DNA of 43,094 nucleotides, taken from positions 1-43,094 of the forward strand of contig NZ_MNBL01000058.1 of NCBI RefSeq assembly GCF_001879695.1, given 5' to 3'. Of this stretch, positions 9,105-17,166 are shown in pieces (within the stretch, counting starts at the first letter, position 1; each line of letters begins with the position of its first letter). The position numbers and the translations under genes were made by a program. The DNA comes from Nioella sediminis (lineage in GTDB: Bacteria > Pseudomonadota > Alphaproteobacteria > Rhodobacterales > Rhodobacteraceae). The notes beneath the pieces were generated by a model. It had not been told where the DNA came from. It made no database searches and worked only from the letters and a program-made list of their open reading frames with translations.

Positions 9105-9632
9105 TCAAGCCCCGCCCTCTTCGCTGTCCCGCTGCTCGCGGAACCACCGTTCCAGCGCCGGGTTGGGATCTTCTGCCGTTTCGGTTGCGTCCTCCGTCAG
9201 GTCTCGGGGTCGCATCCGGGGCAGCCTGCCGCCATTGGGCGTGCGGAAATAGTGCATCTCCCGCGCCCCGAAATAGAAGCTGACGATGGCGCCCAATAGC
9301 CACCAAAGCGGTTCCGGCACCTCGTTCAGCCCCACCATCCGCGAGGCAAAGGCCTCCGGATCGACCATGGCGAAGATGAATAGCCCGATGGTGCCAAGCG
9401 CCAGCATCGGGCGTGGCATCCGGTTGATGCCGTTGATCACGCGGTCGAACAACCCCCGTCTGGCGTATTGAAACTCATCACCATGGGCATCAAGCGCCGC
9501 CCGATGCGCCTCAGCCGACAGCTCCATCGCCCTTGTTTCATTGGCGTGAAAGATCTCGGCCACATCGCTGACGGCCTCACCGGCGACGGCAATGGTCTGC
9601 GGACCGCCCAGAATGCGCTGCATCAACCCCAT
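9105..9632 (-). CDS. GTA-type holin (3-TM holin family)
   Basis: A 175-residue protein that begins MGLMQRILGG. It has a charged N-terminal region with an amphipathic helix (residues ~20-60) and two to three membrane segments (LALGTIGLFIFAMVD and PLWWLLGAIVSFYFGARE are clearest), then an acidic tail. This matches the holin family found with gene transfer agents of Rhodobacteraceae. It opens the inner membrane so that the endolysin encoded just upstream can reach the wall. Its start overlaps the endolysin stop by about 10 bp, so the two are translationally coupled. A second in-frame ATG at 9623 forms a TGATG junction and is a possible alternative start. Confidence 0.8.
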   Translation of the reverse strand: MGLMQRILGGPQTIAVAGEAVSDVAEIFHANETRAMELSAEAHRAALDAHGDEFQYARRGLFDRVINGINRMPRPMLALGTIGLFIFAMVDPEAFASRMVGLNEVPEPLWWLLGAIVSFYFGAREMHYFRTPNGGRLPRMRPRDLTEDATETAEDPNPALERWFREQRDSEEGGA

Positions 9633-10234
9633 GCCGCCACCCGCGCGCGGTGTTCCGCGTCCGTAAGATGAAACTCAGGCGAAATGAACTCCTCCGCCCG
9701 GAGGATCCAGCCCCCCTTGCCCCCGTCGCGCCGCGTGGCATAGCGGCGAGAGGCCGGGCGTCGGTCCCCGATCCGGTAGTAGAAATTGCGCCGGGCAATG
9801 CCGTAGGCATCCACCATGCTCTGCCCTGCACTGTCATGGGCCGCAGTTGCGGCGGCAACGGTCTGCGGCCCGATCACCCCGTCGACGGCAATCTCCAGCC
9901 CCATATCGCGGATCAGCCGCTGCAGAATGCGCACCGCGTTCGACCCGGCATTGACCTGCATGTCGAAGACCGTGGGCTGCAATGGTTCCGGCAACTGGCC
10001 TATCCGGGGGGCATGGTAATAATGCTCGATGAAGATCTCGACCGCCCGTTCCCGCGGCAGGGCGCGCACATCAGCCTCGTCCACATCGCCATCGCCATCC
10101 AGGTCCAGCCCGAGACGCCGCATCGTATGGATTGTCACCCCGTAACTCGTCGCGCCCCCGGGGTCATTGGGGTCGTTTACATAGCCTCCCTCTCGATCGA
10201 CGATTTCAGACGCAATCTGGCGAACCGACAGCAT
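9623..10234 (-). CDS. GH108 endolysin (N-acetylmuramidase) with peptidoglycan-binding domain
   Basis: A 203-residue lysozyme-like enzyme. The N-terminus contains the GH108 signature EGGYVNDPNDPGGATSYGVT with catalytic Glu15. The middle carries the YYHAPRI segment typical of the family, and the C-terminal half includes DGVIGPQTVAAATA, a type 3 peptidoglycan-binding motif. There is no signal peptide, so release depends on the coupled holin gene. An insertion, LDLDGDGDVDEADV, looks like a calcium-binding EF-hand-like loop. In Rhodobacter capsulatus the lysis genes of the gene transfer agent are encoded away from the main structural cluster; this pair fits that arrangement. GGGAGGG lies 7 bases before the ATG. 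Confidence 0.88.
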   Translation of the reverse strand: MLSVRQIASEIVDREGGYVNDPNDPGGATSYGVTIHTMRRLGLDLDGDGDVDEADVRALPRERAVEIFIEHYYHAPRIGQLPEPLQPTVFDMQVNAGSNAVRILQRLIRDMGLEIAVDGVIGPQTVAAATAAHDSAGQSMVDAYGIARRNFYYRIGDRRPASRRYATRRDGGKGGWILRAEEFISPEFHLTDAEHRARVAAWG

Positions 10235-10474
10235 GGTTCAGCCCTCCCATGCTCAAGGTTCAAGATGCGCATAAGCCAATCACACGAGGATTAAGATTTC
10301 GCTAAAGCCCCTTCATCTTGGCAAAAATACCTCGGGAGCTCGAGGGCAGAGCCCTCGATCCTGACATAAAAAACAGGCGCTTACGGATCAATCTTCACTC
10401 AACCCGGCCAAGCATCCGCGGCAGTGCGCTTCGACGAAGGCTCCCGAAGGGGGCTTGAGGAGAAGCGCCCGCCG
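10235..10474. other. Intergenic region between ccmE and endolysin, with a dispersed repeat
   Basis: 240 bp without a gene. It contains the dispersed element at 10312-10333 and an adjacent hairpin. The remainder shows no open frame with coding character. Confidence 0.5.
10312..10358 (-). repeat. Copy 1 of a dispersed intergenic element, with hairpin
   Basis: On the minus strand a perfect 8-bp hairpin (TCGAGGGC / GCCCTCGA, arms at 10340-10347 and 10351-10358, 3-base loop) is followed by GAGG and the core TATTTTTGCCAAGATGAA. A 22-base stretch (10312-10333) is identical to that at 16693-16714 on the plus strand. It lies downstream of ccmE, where hairpin plus T-run could act as a terminator. Confidence 0.75.
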
Positions 10475-10945
10475 TCAATAGCTCGGCGCCGGGTCCTCAT
10501 CTTCCGCGTGTCGGTAGACCCCTTGCGCTTCCAGCGCGTCTATCACCTCGGCGGGCATGTAGGTCTCGTCATGGCGGGCCAGCAGTTCTGTCGCCAGAAA
10601 CACCCCGTCCTCATAGGTGCCGGTGGCCACAGTCCCCTGGCCTTCCCCAAACAGATCTGGCGGCGCGTCGGTCCCTATATAGCGCACCGGAATATCGGCA
10701 CCGCCATCGGTCACGGTGAAGGTGAAATCCAGCCCCTCATCCTGAACCAGCGTGCCCTCCAAAACCAACCCGCCGATACGGAAGACCTCATCGGGCGGTG
10801 GCGGGGTTTCCGCCACTTCAGTCGGGGTGCGGAAGAAATTGATGCCGTCACGCAACCCGTAGCCGATCAGCCCCGCAGACACCGCCAGCGCTACCATCGC
10901 GACGATGATCACCTGGATCCGGCGTTGTTTCTTCAATCCGCGCAT
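10475..10945 (-). CDS. ccmE: Cytochrome c maturation heme chaperone CcmE
   Basis: A 156-residue membrane-anchored periplasmic protein that binds heme covalently and hands it to the cytochrome c heme lyase. It has a basic N-terminus and one membrane helix (residues ~10-30), then a beta-barrel OB-fold. The heme-attachment motif LLARHDETYMP holds His125 and Tyr129, matching the family HxxxY. The start at 10945 is chosen because GGAGG precedes it by 6 bases and the N-terminus MRGLKKQRR fits the family; the frame is open for 22 more codons upstream. It follows murI on the same strand after 80 bp. The other ccm genes are not in the window. Confidence 0.95.
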   Translation of the reverse strand: MRGLKKQRRIQVIIVAMVALAVSAGLIGYGLRDGINFFRTPTEVAETPPPPDEVFRIGGLVLEGTLVQDEGLDFTFTVTDGGADIPVRYIGTDAPPDLFGEGQGTVATGTYEDGVFLATELLARHDETYMPAEVIDALEAQGVYRHAEDEDPAPSY

Positions 10946-11025
10946 GGTTGTCCTCCACGTCCACCAGACCCACAGATAGGCAACGACCAGCCCCGCGTCG
11001 AGAGGCGCCACCTTGACAGGTTGCC

Positions 11026-11838
11026 TCAGGCTTTGACGAAAGCGATCTTGCGCCGCAGGAACTGGGTGGCCTTGTTCGATACCCGCGCCGGATCGCCGGT
11101 CGTCAGGAAAGCGGATTCCGTCCCCTCCCCCAGCTTGTCGGGATGACGGGTCAGATAGTCGGCAAGGCTCTCTGCCACGAGATTGGCCTGGCTATAGACC
11201 GCAACCCCCTCCCCAAGCGCGTCCTGAAAGACGTCTTCCATCAGCGGGTAGTGGGTGCAGCCCAGGATCGCTGCCTCGGGCTTCGGCATCCGTCGTTGCA
11301 GCGCCTCTACATGGCTGCGCACAAGGGCTTCCGCAAGAATCATGTCGCCATCCTCGATGGCATCGACCACGCCGCCACAGGGCTGCGCCTCCACGTCGAC
11401 ACCGATGGCGCGGAAGGCCAGTTCGCGTTGGAACGCCCGGCTGCTGACCGTCGCTGGCGTCGCGAACAAGGCCACATGTTTCACCGCCACCTCGCGCGGC
11501 GGGGAATTGTCGCCCCATTGCCGTTCGGTCAGCGCCTCAATGAGCGGCACGAACACGCCCAGAACCCGTTTGTCCGCCGGAACCCACGCCTCCTGCATCC
11601 GGCGCAGGGCCGCGGCGCTTGCGGTGTTGCAGGCAAGGATCACCAGATCGCAGCCCGCATCGAACAGACGCTGAACCCCCGCCGTCGTCAGCTCATAGAC
11701 GTCATCGGCATCGCGCACGCCATAGGGCGCATGGGCATTGTCGCCGTAATAGACAAAGGGCACGTCCGGCAGGCGCTTGCTGACGGCATCCAGCACCGTC
11801 AACCCGCCCAAGCCACTGTCAAAGATCCCGACCGCCAT
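11026..11838 (-). CDS. murI: Glutamate racemase
   Basis: A 270-residue cofactor-independent racemase that makes D-glutamate for peptidoglycan. Both catalytic cysteines are in their usual motifs, ACNTAS (Cys70) and GCTHYPL, and the N-terminus has [10 protein letters not shown] with the conserved Asp8-Ser9. [10 protein letters not shown] is also typical. The gene starts inside the 3' end of the acyltransferase gene (20-bp overlap), so the two are probably cotranscribed and coupled. A tail of basic residues (RRKIAFVKA) ends the protein. Confidence 0.97.
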   Translation of the reverse strand: MAVGIFDSGLGGLTVLDAVSKRLPDVPFVYYGDNAHAPYGVRDADDVYELTTAGVQRLFDAGCDLVILACNTASAAALRRMQEAWVPADKRVLGVFVPLIEALTERQWGDNSPPREVAVKHVALFATPATVSSRAFQRELAFRAIGVDVEAQPCGGVVDAIEDGDMILAEALVRSHVEALQRRMPKPEAAILGCTHYPLMEDVFQDALGEGVAVYSQANLVAESLADYLTRHPDKLGEGTESAFLTTGDPARVSNKATQFLRRKIAFVKA

Positions 11839-12733
11839 TTCGCTTGTGCTTTTCCTCGAATTCGAACCCGATTTCAGCCGGGTTTATGGGTGTTGGCGAC
11901 AATTCGTAGGTCGATTGCCGCAGGAAGTCCATCATCGCCCGTGTATCACCGGCGAAACGGTCAAGCTCGGCCCGTGGGATCGGGTCGCCGATGACCACGC
12001 GCACAGGTGTGTTCACCCGTTTCTTGAACTCCTTGATCAAGAGCCCCATGCGCAGCGTGTTGTGCAGATGGCTGGCGAGTTGAAAGAGTCGGCTGGTGTG
12101 CCCGTCGAAGTAGATCGGCACAACGGTGGCTGCTGACTTGGTGATCATCCGCGCGGTGAAGCCGCGCCAGTAAGGGTCCATGGGCCGCCCGAAGGGTTTT
12201 TGCGCCGTCGACACCGTACCGCCCGGAAAAATCCCGATCGCCCCGCCTTCGGACAGGTAGCGCAGCGCCGTCTTGCGGGTCTGGATATTCAGCGCCACCG
12301 CCTCTTTCGTCTCATCGAAAGAGATAGGCAGGATGACCTTGTCCAGATCCTCGGCCTTGCGGAAAATCCGATGCGCCAGAATGCGGAAATCCCCGCGCGC
12401 AACCGACAGGATATGCCCCAGCATCAGCCCGTCGAGAATGCCATAAGGGTGGTTGGCGATGGCGATGACCGGCCCTTCGCGCGGGATATTGTCCAGGCTT
12501 CCGCCCATGATCTCCAGCGTCAGCCCGTAGCGGTCCACCATCACTTGCCAGAAATCCCGGCCCGCCGCGACCTCGGTCTCGTAGCCCTGTGCCTGCTTGA
12601 TCAGCTTCAGCCGCCCGGTGGTATTCTCCATCGCGCGGATCATCGCCCGCCCGCCCTTGGTCCGGGCGGAATGCGCGTAAGAGATCTCGCGCGCGATCTG
12701 CCTGTCTTCTTTGGAATGTCGCTTGCGTGCCAT
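11819..12733 (-). CDS. Lysophospholipid acyltransferase family protein (PlsC-like)
   Basis: A 304-residue glycerolipid acyltransferase. The catalytic NHxxxxD box is seen as NHPYGILD, the substrate-binding block as FPGGTVS, and a further motif as VVPIYFDG. There is no strong membrane helix apart from weak hydrophobic patches, as usual for membrane-associated members. Candidate roles are acylation of lysophospholipid or of an ornithine-lipid precursor; the sequence does not decide. The chosen start ([10 protein letters not shown]) has AGGA only two bases away, so it is uncertain; the frame continues 23 codons upstream to 12802. Downstream murI overlaps it by 20 bp. Confidence 0.85.
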   Translation of the reverse strand: MARKRHSKEDRQIAREISYAHSARTKGGRAMIRAMENTTGRLKLIKQAQGYETEVAAGRDFWQVMVDRYGLTLEIMGGSLDNIPREGPVIAIANHPYGILDGLMLGHILSVARGDFRILAHRIFRKAEDLDKVILPISFDETKEAVALNIQTRKTALRYLSEGGAIGIFPGGTVSTAQKPFGRPMDPYWRGFTARMITKSAATVVPIYFDGHTSRLFQLASHLHNTLRMGLLIKEFKKRVNTPVRVVIGDPIPRAELDRFAGDTRAMMDFLRQSTYELSPTPINPAEIGFEFEEKHKRNGGRDL

Positions 12734-12811
12734 GGTCCTGATACACACCGCTGCCGTTGATGCTGGATACGCCCCTTGGGCGATTCCCGCTAGCGAAAGC
12801 ACGTCACAGTT

Positions 12812-13783
12812 TCATGACATCCCGCGCCGCGCCCATCCCCGGAGGCACAAAAGCTCCATCGCCACATGCGCCCCCGCCACGGCGGTGATCTGGGCCGTGT
12901 CGAAGGGCGGGGACACCTCGACCACATCGCCCCCGACCAGGTTGATCCCGGCAATATCGCGCAGAATGATCGCCGCCTGAGCAGAGGTCAGCCCGCCCCA
13001 GACCGGGGTACCGGTGCCCGGCGCATAGGCCGGATCGAGGCAGTCGATATCGAAGCTGAGATAGGCGGGCGCATCGCCCACGATCTCCTTGATTCGCGCG
13101 GCGATGGCTTGCGGCCCCTGCTCATGCACGGCACGCGCGTCGAGGATCTTGATGCCAAGATTGTCCTCCACCACCGTGCGGATACCCACGTGGACAGAGC
13201 GGGCCACGTCGATCAGCCCCTCCTTCACCGCCTTATAGGCAAAGGTGCCGTGATCGACACGGGCCGGGTCGTCATCGGGCCAGGTGTCGGTATGGGCGTC
13301 GAACTGCAGCAGCGCCACGGCCCCATGCTTCTTCACATGCGCCCGCAACAGCGGCAGGGTGATCGAATGATCGCCCCCGAGCGTCACCATCGCCGCGCCC
13401 TGGGACAGAATGCCGTCGGCATGGGCCTCCAGCACCTTGGGGAATTCGCCCGGATTGGCATAGTCGAAGGCCAGATCGCCATAATCGGCAATCGCCAGAT
13501 CGCTCATCGGGTCATAGCCGCCCCAGCCATAGGGCGGGTCATAGACCTGCAACGCGCTCGCCTCGCGGATGGCACGGGGCCCAAGCCGGGTGCCGGGCCG
13601 GTTCGTCACCGCCTGATCGAAAGGCACACCCGTCACCGCAATATCGACGCCCGCCAGGTCCTTGGTATAACGCCGCCTGAGGAAACTGACCGCACCGCCA
13701 AACGTGTTCTCGAAGGCGCGGCCCTTCAACTCGGCCCGCGTGAATGCCCCGTCGATATCCTTCTTCGCGTCTTCCAGCGCCAT
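12812..13783 (-). CDS. speB: Agmatinase / ureohydrolase
   Basis: A 323-residue binuclear manganese ureohydrolase that splits agmatine (or a related guanidino compound) into urea and an amine. All three metal motifs are present: GGDHSIT, DAHTD (in QFDAHTDTWPDDD) and SFDIDCLDPAYAPGTGTP. The N-terminal YDPPYGWGGYDP is typical of the agmatinase branch in alphaproteobacteria. Because guanidinobutyrase and guanidinopropionase are close relatives, the substrate is an inference. The start at 13783 (MALEDAKK) follows a purine-rich GGGAAAGGG; longer starts at 13807 and 13858 are less well placed. It is followed by the acyltransferase gene on the same strand after about 80 bp. Confidence 0.9.
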   Translation of the reverse strand: MALEDAKKDIDGAFTRAELKGRAFENTFGGAVSFLRRRYTKDLAGVDIAVTGVPFDQAVTNRPGTRLGPRAIREASALQVYDPPYGWGGYDPMSDLAIADYGDLAFDYANPGEFPKVLEAHADGILSQGAAMVTLGGDHSITLPLLRAHVKKHGAVALLQFDAHTDTWPDDDPARVDHGTFAYKAVKEGLIDVARSVHVGIRTVVEDNLGIKILDARAVHEQGPQAIAARIKEIVGDAPAYLSFDIDCLDPAYAPGTGTPVWGGLTSAQAAIILRDIAGINLVGGDVVEVSPPFDTAQITAVAGAHVAMELLCLRGWARRGMS

Positions 13784-13911
13784 AGCCGGCCCTTTCCCGT
13801 TTTGCATCCAGCCCCATGCAAATCCTCTCCGGCGGAAAAAGGCAATGCCACCTTGCATCCCGTCTGCCTGCGCTACATCAAGGGATCAGTCCCGCCGACA
13901 GGAGCCCAGAC

Positions 13912-14415
13912 ATGCCCGACAGCCCGCTTCGACAGCAGTTTCTCGAAGGCATGAGCCGCGCCGCCGCCTCGGTCAGCGTGGTTACCACCGACGGGCCTGC
14001 GGGTCGTCACGGGATCACTGTCAGCGCCATGACCTCGGTCAGCGCCGATGGCGAGGCCCCCACCATGCTGGTCTGCCTGAATGCGGCGTCATCCGCGCTG
14101 CCGCCGCTGCTGGCGAACGGCTGCTTCTGCATCAATGTGCTTCGGATCGACCAGCAGGCGATTTCCGATACGTTCTCGGGCCGGCTGCCCGCACCCGATG
14201 GCGACCGCTTCAACGCCGCGCCCTTCACCCCCGGCCCCACAGGTGCGCCGATGATGGACAGCGCCCTTGTCAGCTTCGATTGCGAACTGGTTTCGGCCGA
14301 CAAGATCGGCACCCACCATATCTGCATCGGCGCCGTGCGAGAGGTGCGCGTCGCCCCCGATGGCTCACCCCTTCTCTATGGAATGCGCAGCTATCTGAGG
14401 GCTGAAAAGCACTGA
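13912..14415 (+). CDS. Flavin reductase family protein (HpaC/DIM6-like)
   Basis: A 167-residue FMN-binding split-barrel protein. SRAAASVSVVTTDGPAGRHG and GITVSAMTSVSADGEAPTMLVC are the N-terminal flavin-binding strands of the HpaC-type flavin reductase family, and the C-terminal GAVREVRV...GSPLLYGMRSY fits the end of the barrel. Such proteins reduce FMN or FAD with NAD(P)H, usually for a partner monooxygenase. No monooxygenase lies next to it. ACAGGAG precedes the ATG by 6 bases. It is divergent from speB and convergent with the M20 amidohydrolase gene, 6 bp away. Confidence 0.9.
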   Translation: MPDSPLRQQFLEGMSRAAASVSVVTTDGPAGRHGITVSAMTSVSADGEAPTMLVCLNAASSALPPLLANGCFCINVLRIDQQAISDTFSGRLPAPDGDRFNAAPFTPGPTGAPMMDSALVSFDCELVSADKIGTHHICIGAVREVRVAPDGSPLLYGMRSYLRAEKH

Positions 14416-14421
14416 GACCTG

Positions 14422-15585
14422 TTAGCCGAGCGGCTGCGCTTGTTCCACCAGCCTTGCGAAGAAACTCGCGCCATAAGGCGCAGCCTCATCGTTGAAATTG
14501 AACCGCGGATGATGCAGCCCCGCTGCCTCCCCCTGGCCGAGGAACAGGTAAGCACCGGGCCGCTCCTCCAGCATGTAGCTGAAATCCTCTGCCCCCATCT
14601 CGCGCCACTGGGCCCCGTCCACGGCGTCCTTTCCCGCGATCTCCTCAGCCACGCCTACGGCAAATTCAGTCTTCGCCGGATCGTTCACCGTCGCCGGATA
14701 ACTGCGCTTGTAGTCGAGCACCGCCTCCACCCCGAAGCTTGCCCCCTGCCCGGCCACGATCTCGCCCATGCGCGCCTCGACCATATCGCGCACATCGGGG
14801 TCGAAGCTGCGCACCGTGCCGCCCAGATAAGCGGTGTCAGGGATGATGTTTTCCGCCGTGCCGGTGTGGATCATGGTGACCGACACCACCAGATCCTGCA
14901 GCGCGTAATGGTTGCGCGCGACGATGCTTTGCAGCGCCTGCGCGATATGCACCGCCGCGATCACGGGATCGACGCATTCATGCGGATAGGCCCCGTGCCC
15001 GCCCTTGCCCTTGATATGCACGTCGAAACTGTCGACGGCGGCCATTATCGGCCCCGGCGTCGTCTGAAAATGGCCCACGGGCAGCGCCGGCGTGGTGTGG
15101 ATCGCGTAGACCTCATTGATGCCGAACCGGTCCATAATGCCCTCGCGGCACATGATGCCCGCCCCGCCGCCATCCTCCTCGGCAGGCTGGAAGATCAGCG
15201 CCACGCGCCCCCGGAAGTTCCTGGTCTCGCTTAGATATTTCGCGGCCCCCAGCAACATCGTGGTATGCCCGTCATGGCCGCAGGCATGCATCACGCCCTT
15301 GTTTTCAGAGGCATAATCGAGCCCCGTCTCCTCCTCGATCGGCAGCGCGTCCATGTCGGCGCGCAGCCCGATGGTCGGCCCCTCTCCCTGCCCCTCGATG
15401 ATCGCCACGACCCCCGATTCGGCGATGCCGGTGTGAATCTCGGTGATCCCGAAGTCCCTCAGCCGCTCGACCACGAAGGCGGCGGTCTCATGGCAGGCGA
15501 AGCCAAGCTCGGGGTGGGCATGCAGGTGGCGGCGCCAGCCGGTCATCTCGTCGGCGAATCCGGCGATGCGGTTGAGGACGGGCAT
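14422..15585 (-). CDS. M20 amidohydrolase (hippurate hydrolase / aminoacylase type)
   Basis: A 387-residue enzyme of the M20D branch. Motifs in order: RRHLHAHPELGF, GLRADMDALPIEEE, the metal cysteine/histidine motif HACGHDGHTTMLLG, QPAEEDGGGA with the catalytic Glu pair, and HHPRFNFNDEAAPYG at the C-terminus. The family removes acyl groups from N-acyl amino acids or cleaves related amides such as hippurate or indole-acetyl amino acids. It is cytosolic with no signal peptide. It is divergent from mazG with only 67 bp between the starts, and independent of the other M20 gene in the window, which belongs to a different branch. Confidence 0.93.
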   Translation of the reverse strand: MPVLNRIAGFADEMTGWRRHLHAHPELGFACHETAAFVVERLRDFGITEIHTGIAESGVVAIIEGQGEGPTIGLRADMDALPIEEETGLDYASENKGVMHACGHDGHTTMLLGAAKYLSETRNFRGRVALIFQPAEEDGGGAGIMCREGIMDRFGINEVYAIHTTPALPVGHFQTTPGPIMAAVDSFDVHIKGKGGHGAYPHECVDPVIAAVHIAQALQSIVARNHYALQDLVVSVTMIHTGTAENIIPDTAYLGGTVRSFDPDVRDMVEARMGEIVAGQGASFGVEAVLDYKRSYPATVNDPAKTEFAVGVAEEIAGKDAVDGAQWREMGAEDFSYMLEERPGAYLFLGQGEAAGLHHPRFNFNDEAAPYGASFFARLVEQAQPLG

Positions 15586-15652
15586 GGGTGGACTCTCCGG
15601 GGCTCATGGGTGTTAGTCGGGGGCACCCTGACCGAAAACCGGAGGCCCGGCA

Positions 15653-16462
15653 ATGGATGACGCGCTGATCAACGACCCCAAGGGCGGCATGCCCCGCCTG
15701 CTGGAAATCATGCGCCGGTTGCGCGACCCCGATAGCGGCTGTCCCTGGGATATCGAGCAGGATTTCGCCAGCATCGCGCCCTACACGATCGAGGAGGCCT
15801 ATGAGGTCGCCGACGCCATCGAGCGCGAGGCCTGGGACGAGTTGAAAGGCGAGTTGGGCGACCTGTTGTTCCAATCGGTCTTTCACGCGCAAATGGCGGA
15901 AGAGAAAGGGTTATTTTCATTTCAGGAGGTGGCCGACACGATGTCGGACAAGATGGTTGCCCGCCATCCGCATGTGTTTGGCGACCAGTCGCGGGAGAAA
16001 TCGGCGGAACAGCAGACGCAGGATTGGGAAACGATCAAGGCCGCCGAACGGGCAGCCAAGGCGCGGGGCGGTGTGCTGGATGACGTGGCCATCGGGCTGC
16101 CCGCGCTGATGCGCGCCGAGAAGCTGCAAAAACGCGCCGCGCGGGTCGGGTTCGACTGGCCGCATATCGCGCATGTGGTTGACAAGATTGCAGAAGAAGC
16201 CCGCGAACTGGCAGAAGCGCGGGAGGCGTTGCCGCAGGAAAAGATCGCCGAGGAGATGGGCGATCTTCTGTTCGTCATGGCCAATCTGGCGCGGCATCTG
16301 AAGGTCGATCCCGAAACCGCCCTGCGCAATGCGAATGCGAAATTCGTGCGCCGCTTTCACTTCATCGAACGGGAGCTGGAGGCGCGGGGGAAACGCCCCC
16401 ACGAAAGTGATCTGGAGGAGATGGACGGGCTGTGGGACGCGGCGAAGGCGGCGGGGCTTTGA
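15653..16462 (+). CDS. mazG: Nucleoside triphosphate pyrophosphohydrolase MazG
   Basis: A 269-residue all-alpha enzyme that hydrolyses (d)NTPs to NMP and pyrophosphate. It has the tandem double-MazG architecture: the first domain opens RLRDPDSGCPWDIEQDF with TIEEAYEVADAIE as the metal-binding EExxE helix, and the second carries EEARELAEA and EEMGDLLFVMANLARHL. Length agrees with E. coli MazG (263 aa). CCGGAGG is 7 bases before the ATG. It serves as a housecleaning enzyme and in some bacteria lowers ppGpp during starvation. Here there is no mazEF toxin pair beside it. Confidence 0.95.
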   Translation: MDDALINDPKGGMPRLLEIMRRLRDPDSGCPWDIEQDFASIAPYTIEEAYEVADAIEREAWDELKGELGDLLFQSVFHAQMAEEKGLFSFQEVADTMSDKMVARHPHVFGDQSREKSAEQQTQDWETIKAAERAAKARGGVLDDVAIGLPALMRAEKLQKRAARVGFDWPHIAHVVDKIAEEARELAEAREALPQEKIAEEMGDLLFVMANLARHLKVDPETALRNANAKFVRRFHFIERELEARGKRPHESDLEEMDGLWDAAKAAGL

Positions 16463-16487
16463 CCCCGATTTCGGCCCGTCGCCATGC

Positions 16488-16520
16488 GTGCACCCCCCGT
16501 ACACCCCCTGTACACCCCCC
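16488..16520. repeat. Three tandem 11-bp repeats (consensus GTRCACCCCCY)
   Basis: GTGCACCCCCC, GTACACCCCCT and GTACACCCCCC follow each other without gaps, then a partial fourth unit GTGCA. The 11-bp period puts each unit on the same face of the helix. Function unknown. Confidence 0.85.
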
Positions 16521-16683
16521 GTGCATACGAAACGGCGATTTCGCCGCCTGACGGCGTCGACCCGGGAGCGGCCCTCCTCAACCTCCCGCTTGCGCGGGAG
16601 GCCTCGTCGGCCCGCGTTGCCACGGACCTGTGGGAAGGGGAATTTGCAGATAGGACGACTGTCCGTGTGGCGGGGACAGGATG

Positions 16684-16714
16684 CCTCCGGCGGAGGTATT
16701 TTTGCCAAGATGAA
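16684..16714 (+). repeat. Copy 2 of the dispersed intergenic element, with short hairpin
   Basis: A CCTCC-GGC-GGAGG hairpin leads into TATTTTTGCCAAGATGAA. 22 bases (16693-16714) are identical to the minus-strand copy at 10312-10333. It ends 5 bp before the stop of the UPF0178 gene on the opposite strand and may terminate mazG transcription. Confidence 0.75.
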
Positions 16715-16719
16715 AGAGG

Positions 16720-17166
16720 TCAGGCTTTGAGCCGTCTCAGCGTGGTTTCCATCGCGTCGAGGAAGCGGCTGCGGTCGGTCTTCGAGAAGGGTTTCTGACC
16801 GCCGATCCCCTGGCCCTCCAGCCCGGCGCGCAGGTCGGCCATGATGGCGCGTGTGGCGATCTGGCTGCCGATGCTGTCCATGGTGAAGGCGCGGCCCTTT
16901 GGGTCCATCACCTCGGCCCCGGCTTTCAGGCAGCGTTCGGCCAGCAGGATATCGGCGGTGATCACCAGGTGGCCGGGGCCAGCCGTTTCAGCAATCGCAT
17001 CATCGGCGGCATCGAACCCGTCGGACACGGTGAACTGTTTGATCAGCGGATGGTCCGGCAGGCGCAGGCCCTGATTGGCGATGAATACGATCACCTCGCC
17101 ATGGCGCAGCGCCACGCGAATGGCCTCCTGCTTGACCGGGCAGGCATCGGCATCGACGAGAATCAT
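16720..17166 (-). CDS. UPF0178 (YaiI/YqxD, DUF188) family protein
   Basis: A 148-residue protein that starts MILVDADACPVKQEAIRVA, the hallmark of the DUF188/UPF0178 family, a PIN-like fold with conserved acidic residues (Asp5, Asp7). Other family marks are VSDGFDAADDAIAE, ITADILLAERCL and DRSRFLDAMETTLRR. The biochemical role is not established; a nuclease function has been suggested from fold similarity. Its ATG overlaps the stop of the aldolase gene (ATGA), so the two form one translational unit. Confidence 0.93.
   Translation of the reverse strand: MILVDADACPVKQEAIRVALRHGEVIVFIANQGLRLPDHPLIKQFTVSDGFDAADDAIAETAGPGHLVITADILLAERCLKAGAEVMDPKGRAFTMDSIGSQIATRAIMADLRAGLEGQGIGGQKPFSKTDRSRFLDAMETTLRRLKA

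Larger units (their letters stand above)
16463..16719. other. Intergenic region between convergent mazG and UPF0178 genes
   Basis: 257 bp with no gene. It holds three tandem 11-bp repeats at 16488-16520 and the second copy of the dispersed element at 16684-16714, described separately. Confidence 0.5.

Noticed and set aside
9105-10234. A prophage
   Set aside because: Only two lysis genes are present; no integrase, capsid, tail or attachment sites, so the GTA lysis pair is the simpler reading.
12866-13954. A 362-codon plus-strand frame opposite speB
   Set aside because: Antisense shadow of a gene with all ureohydrolase metal motifs.
16488-16520. A CRISPR array
   Set aside because: The 11-bp units are contiguous with no spacers and no cas genes nearby.
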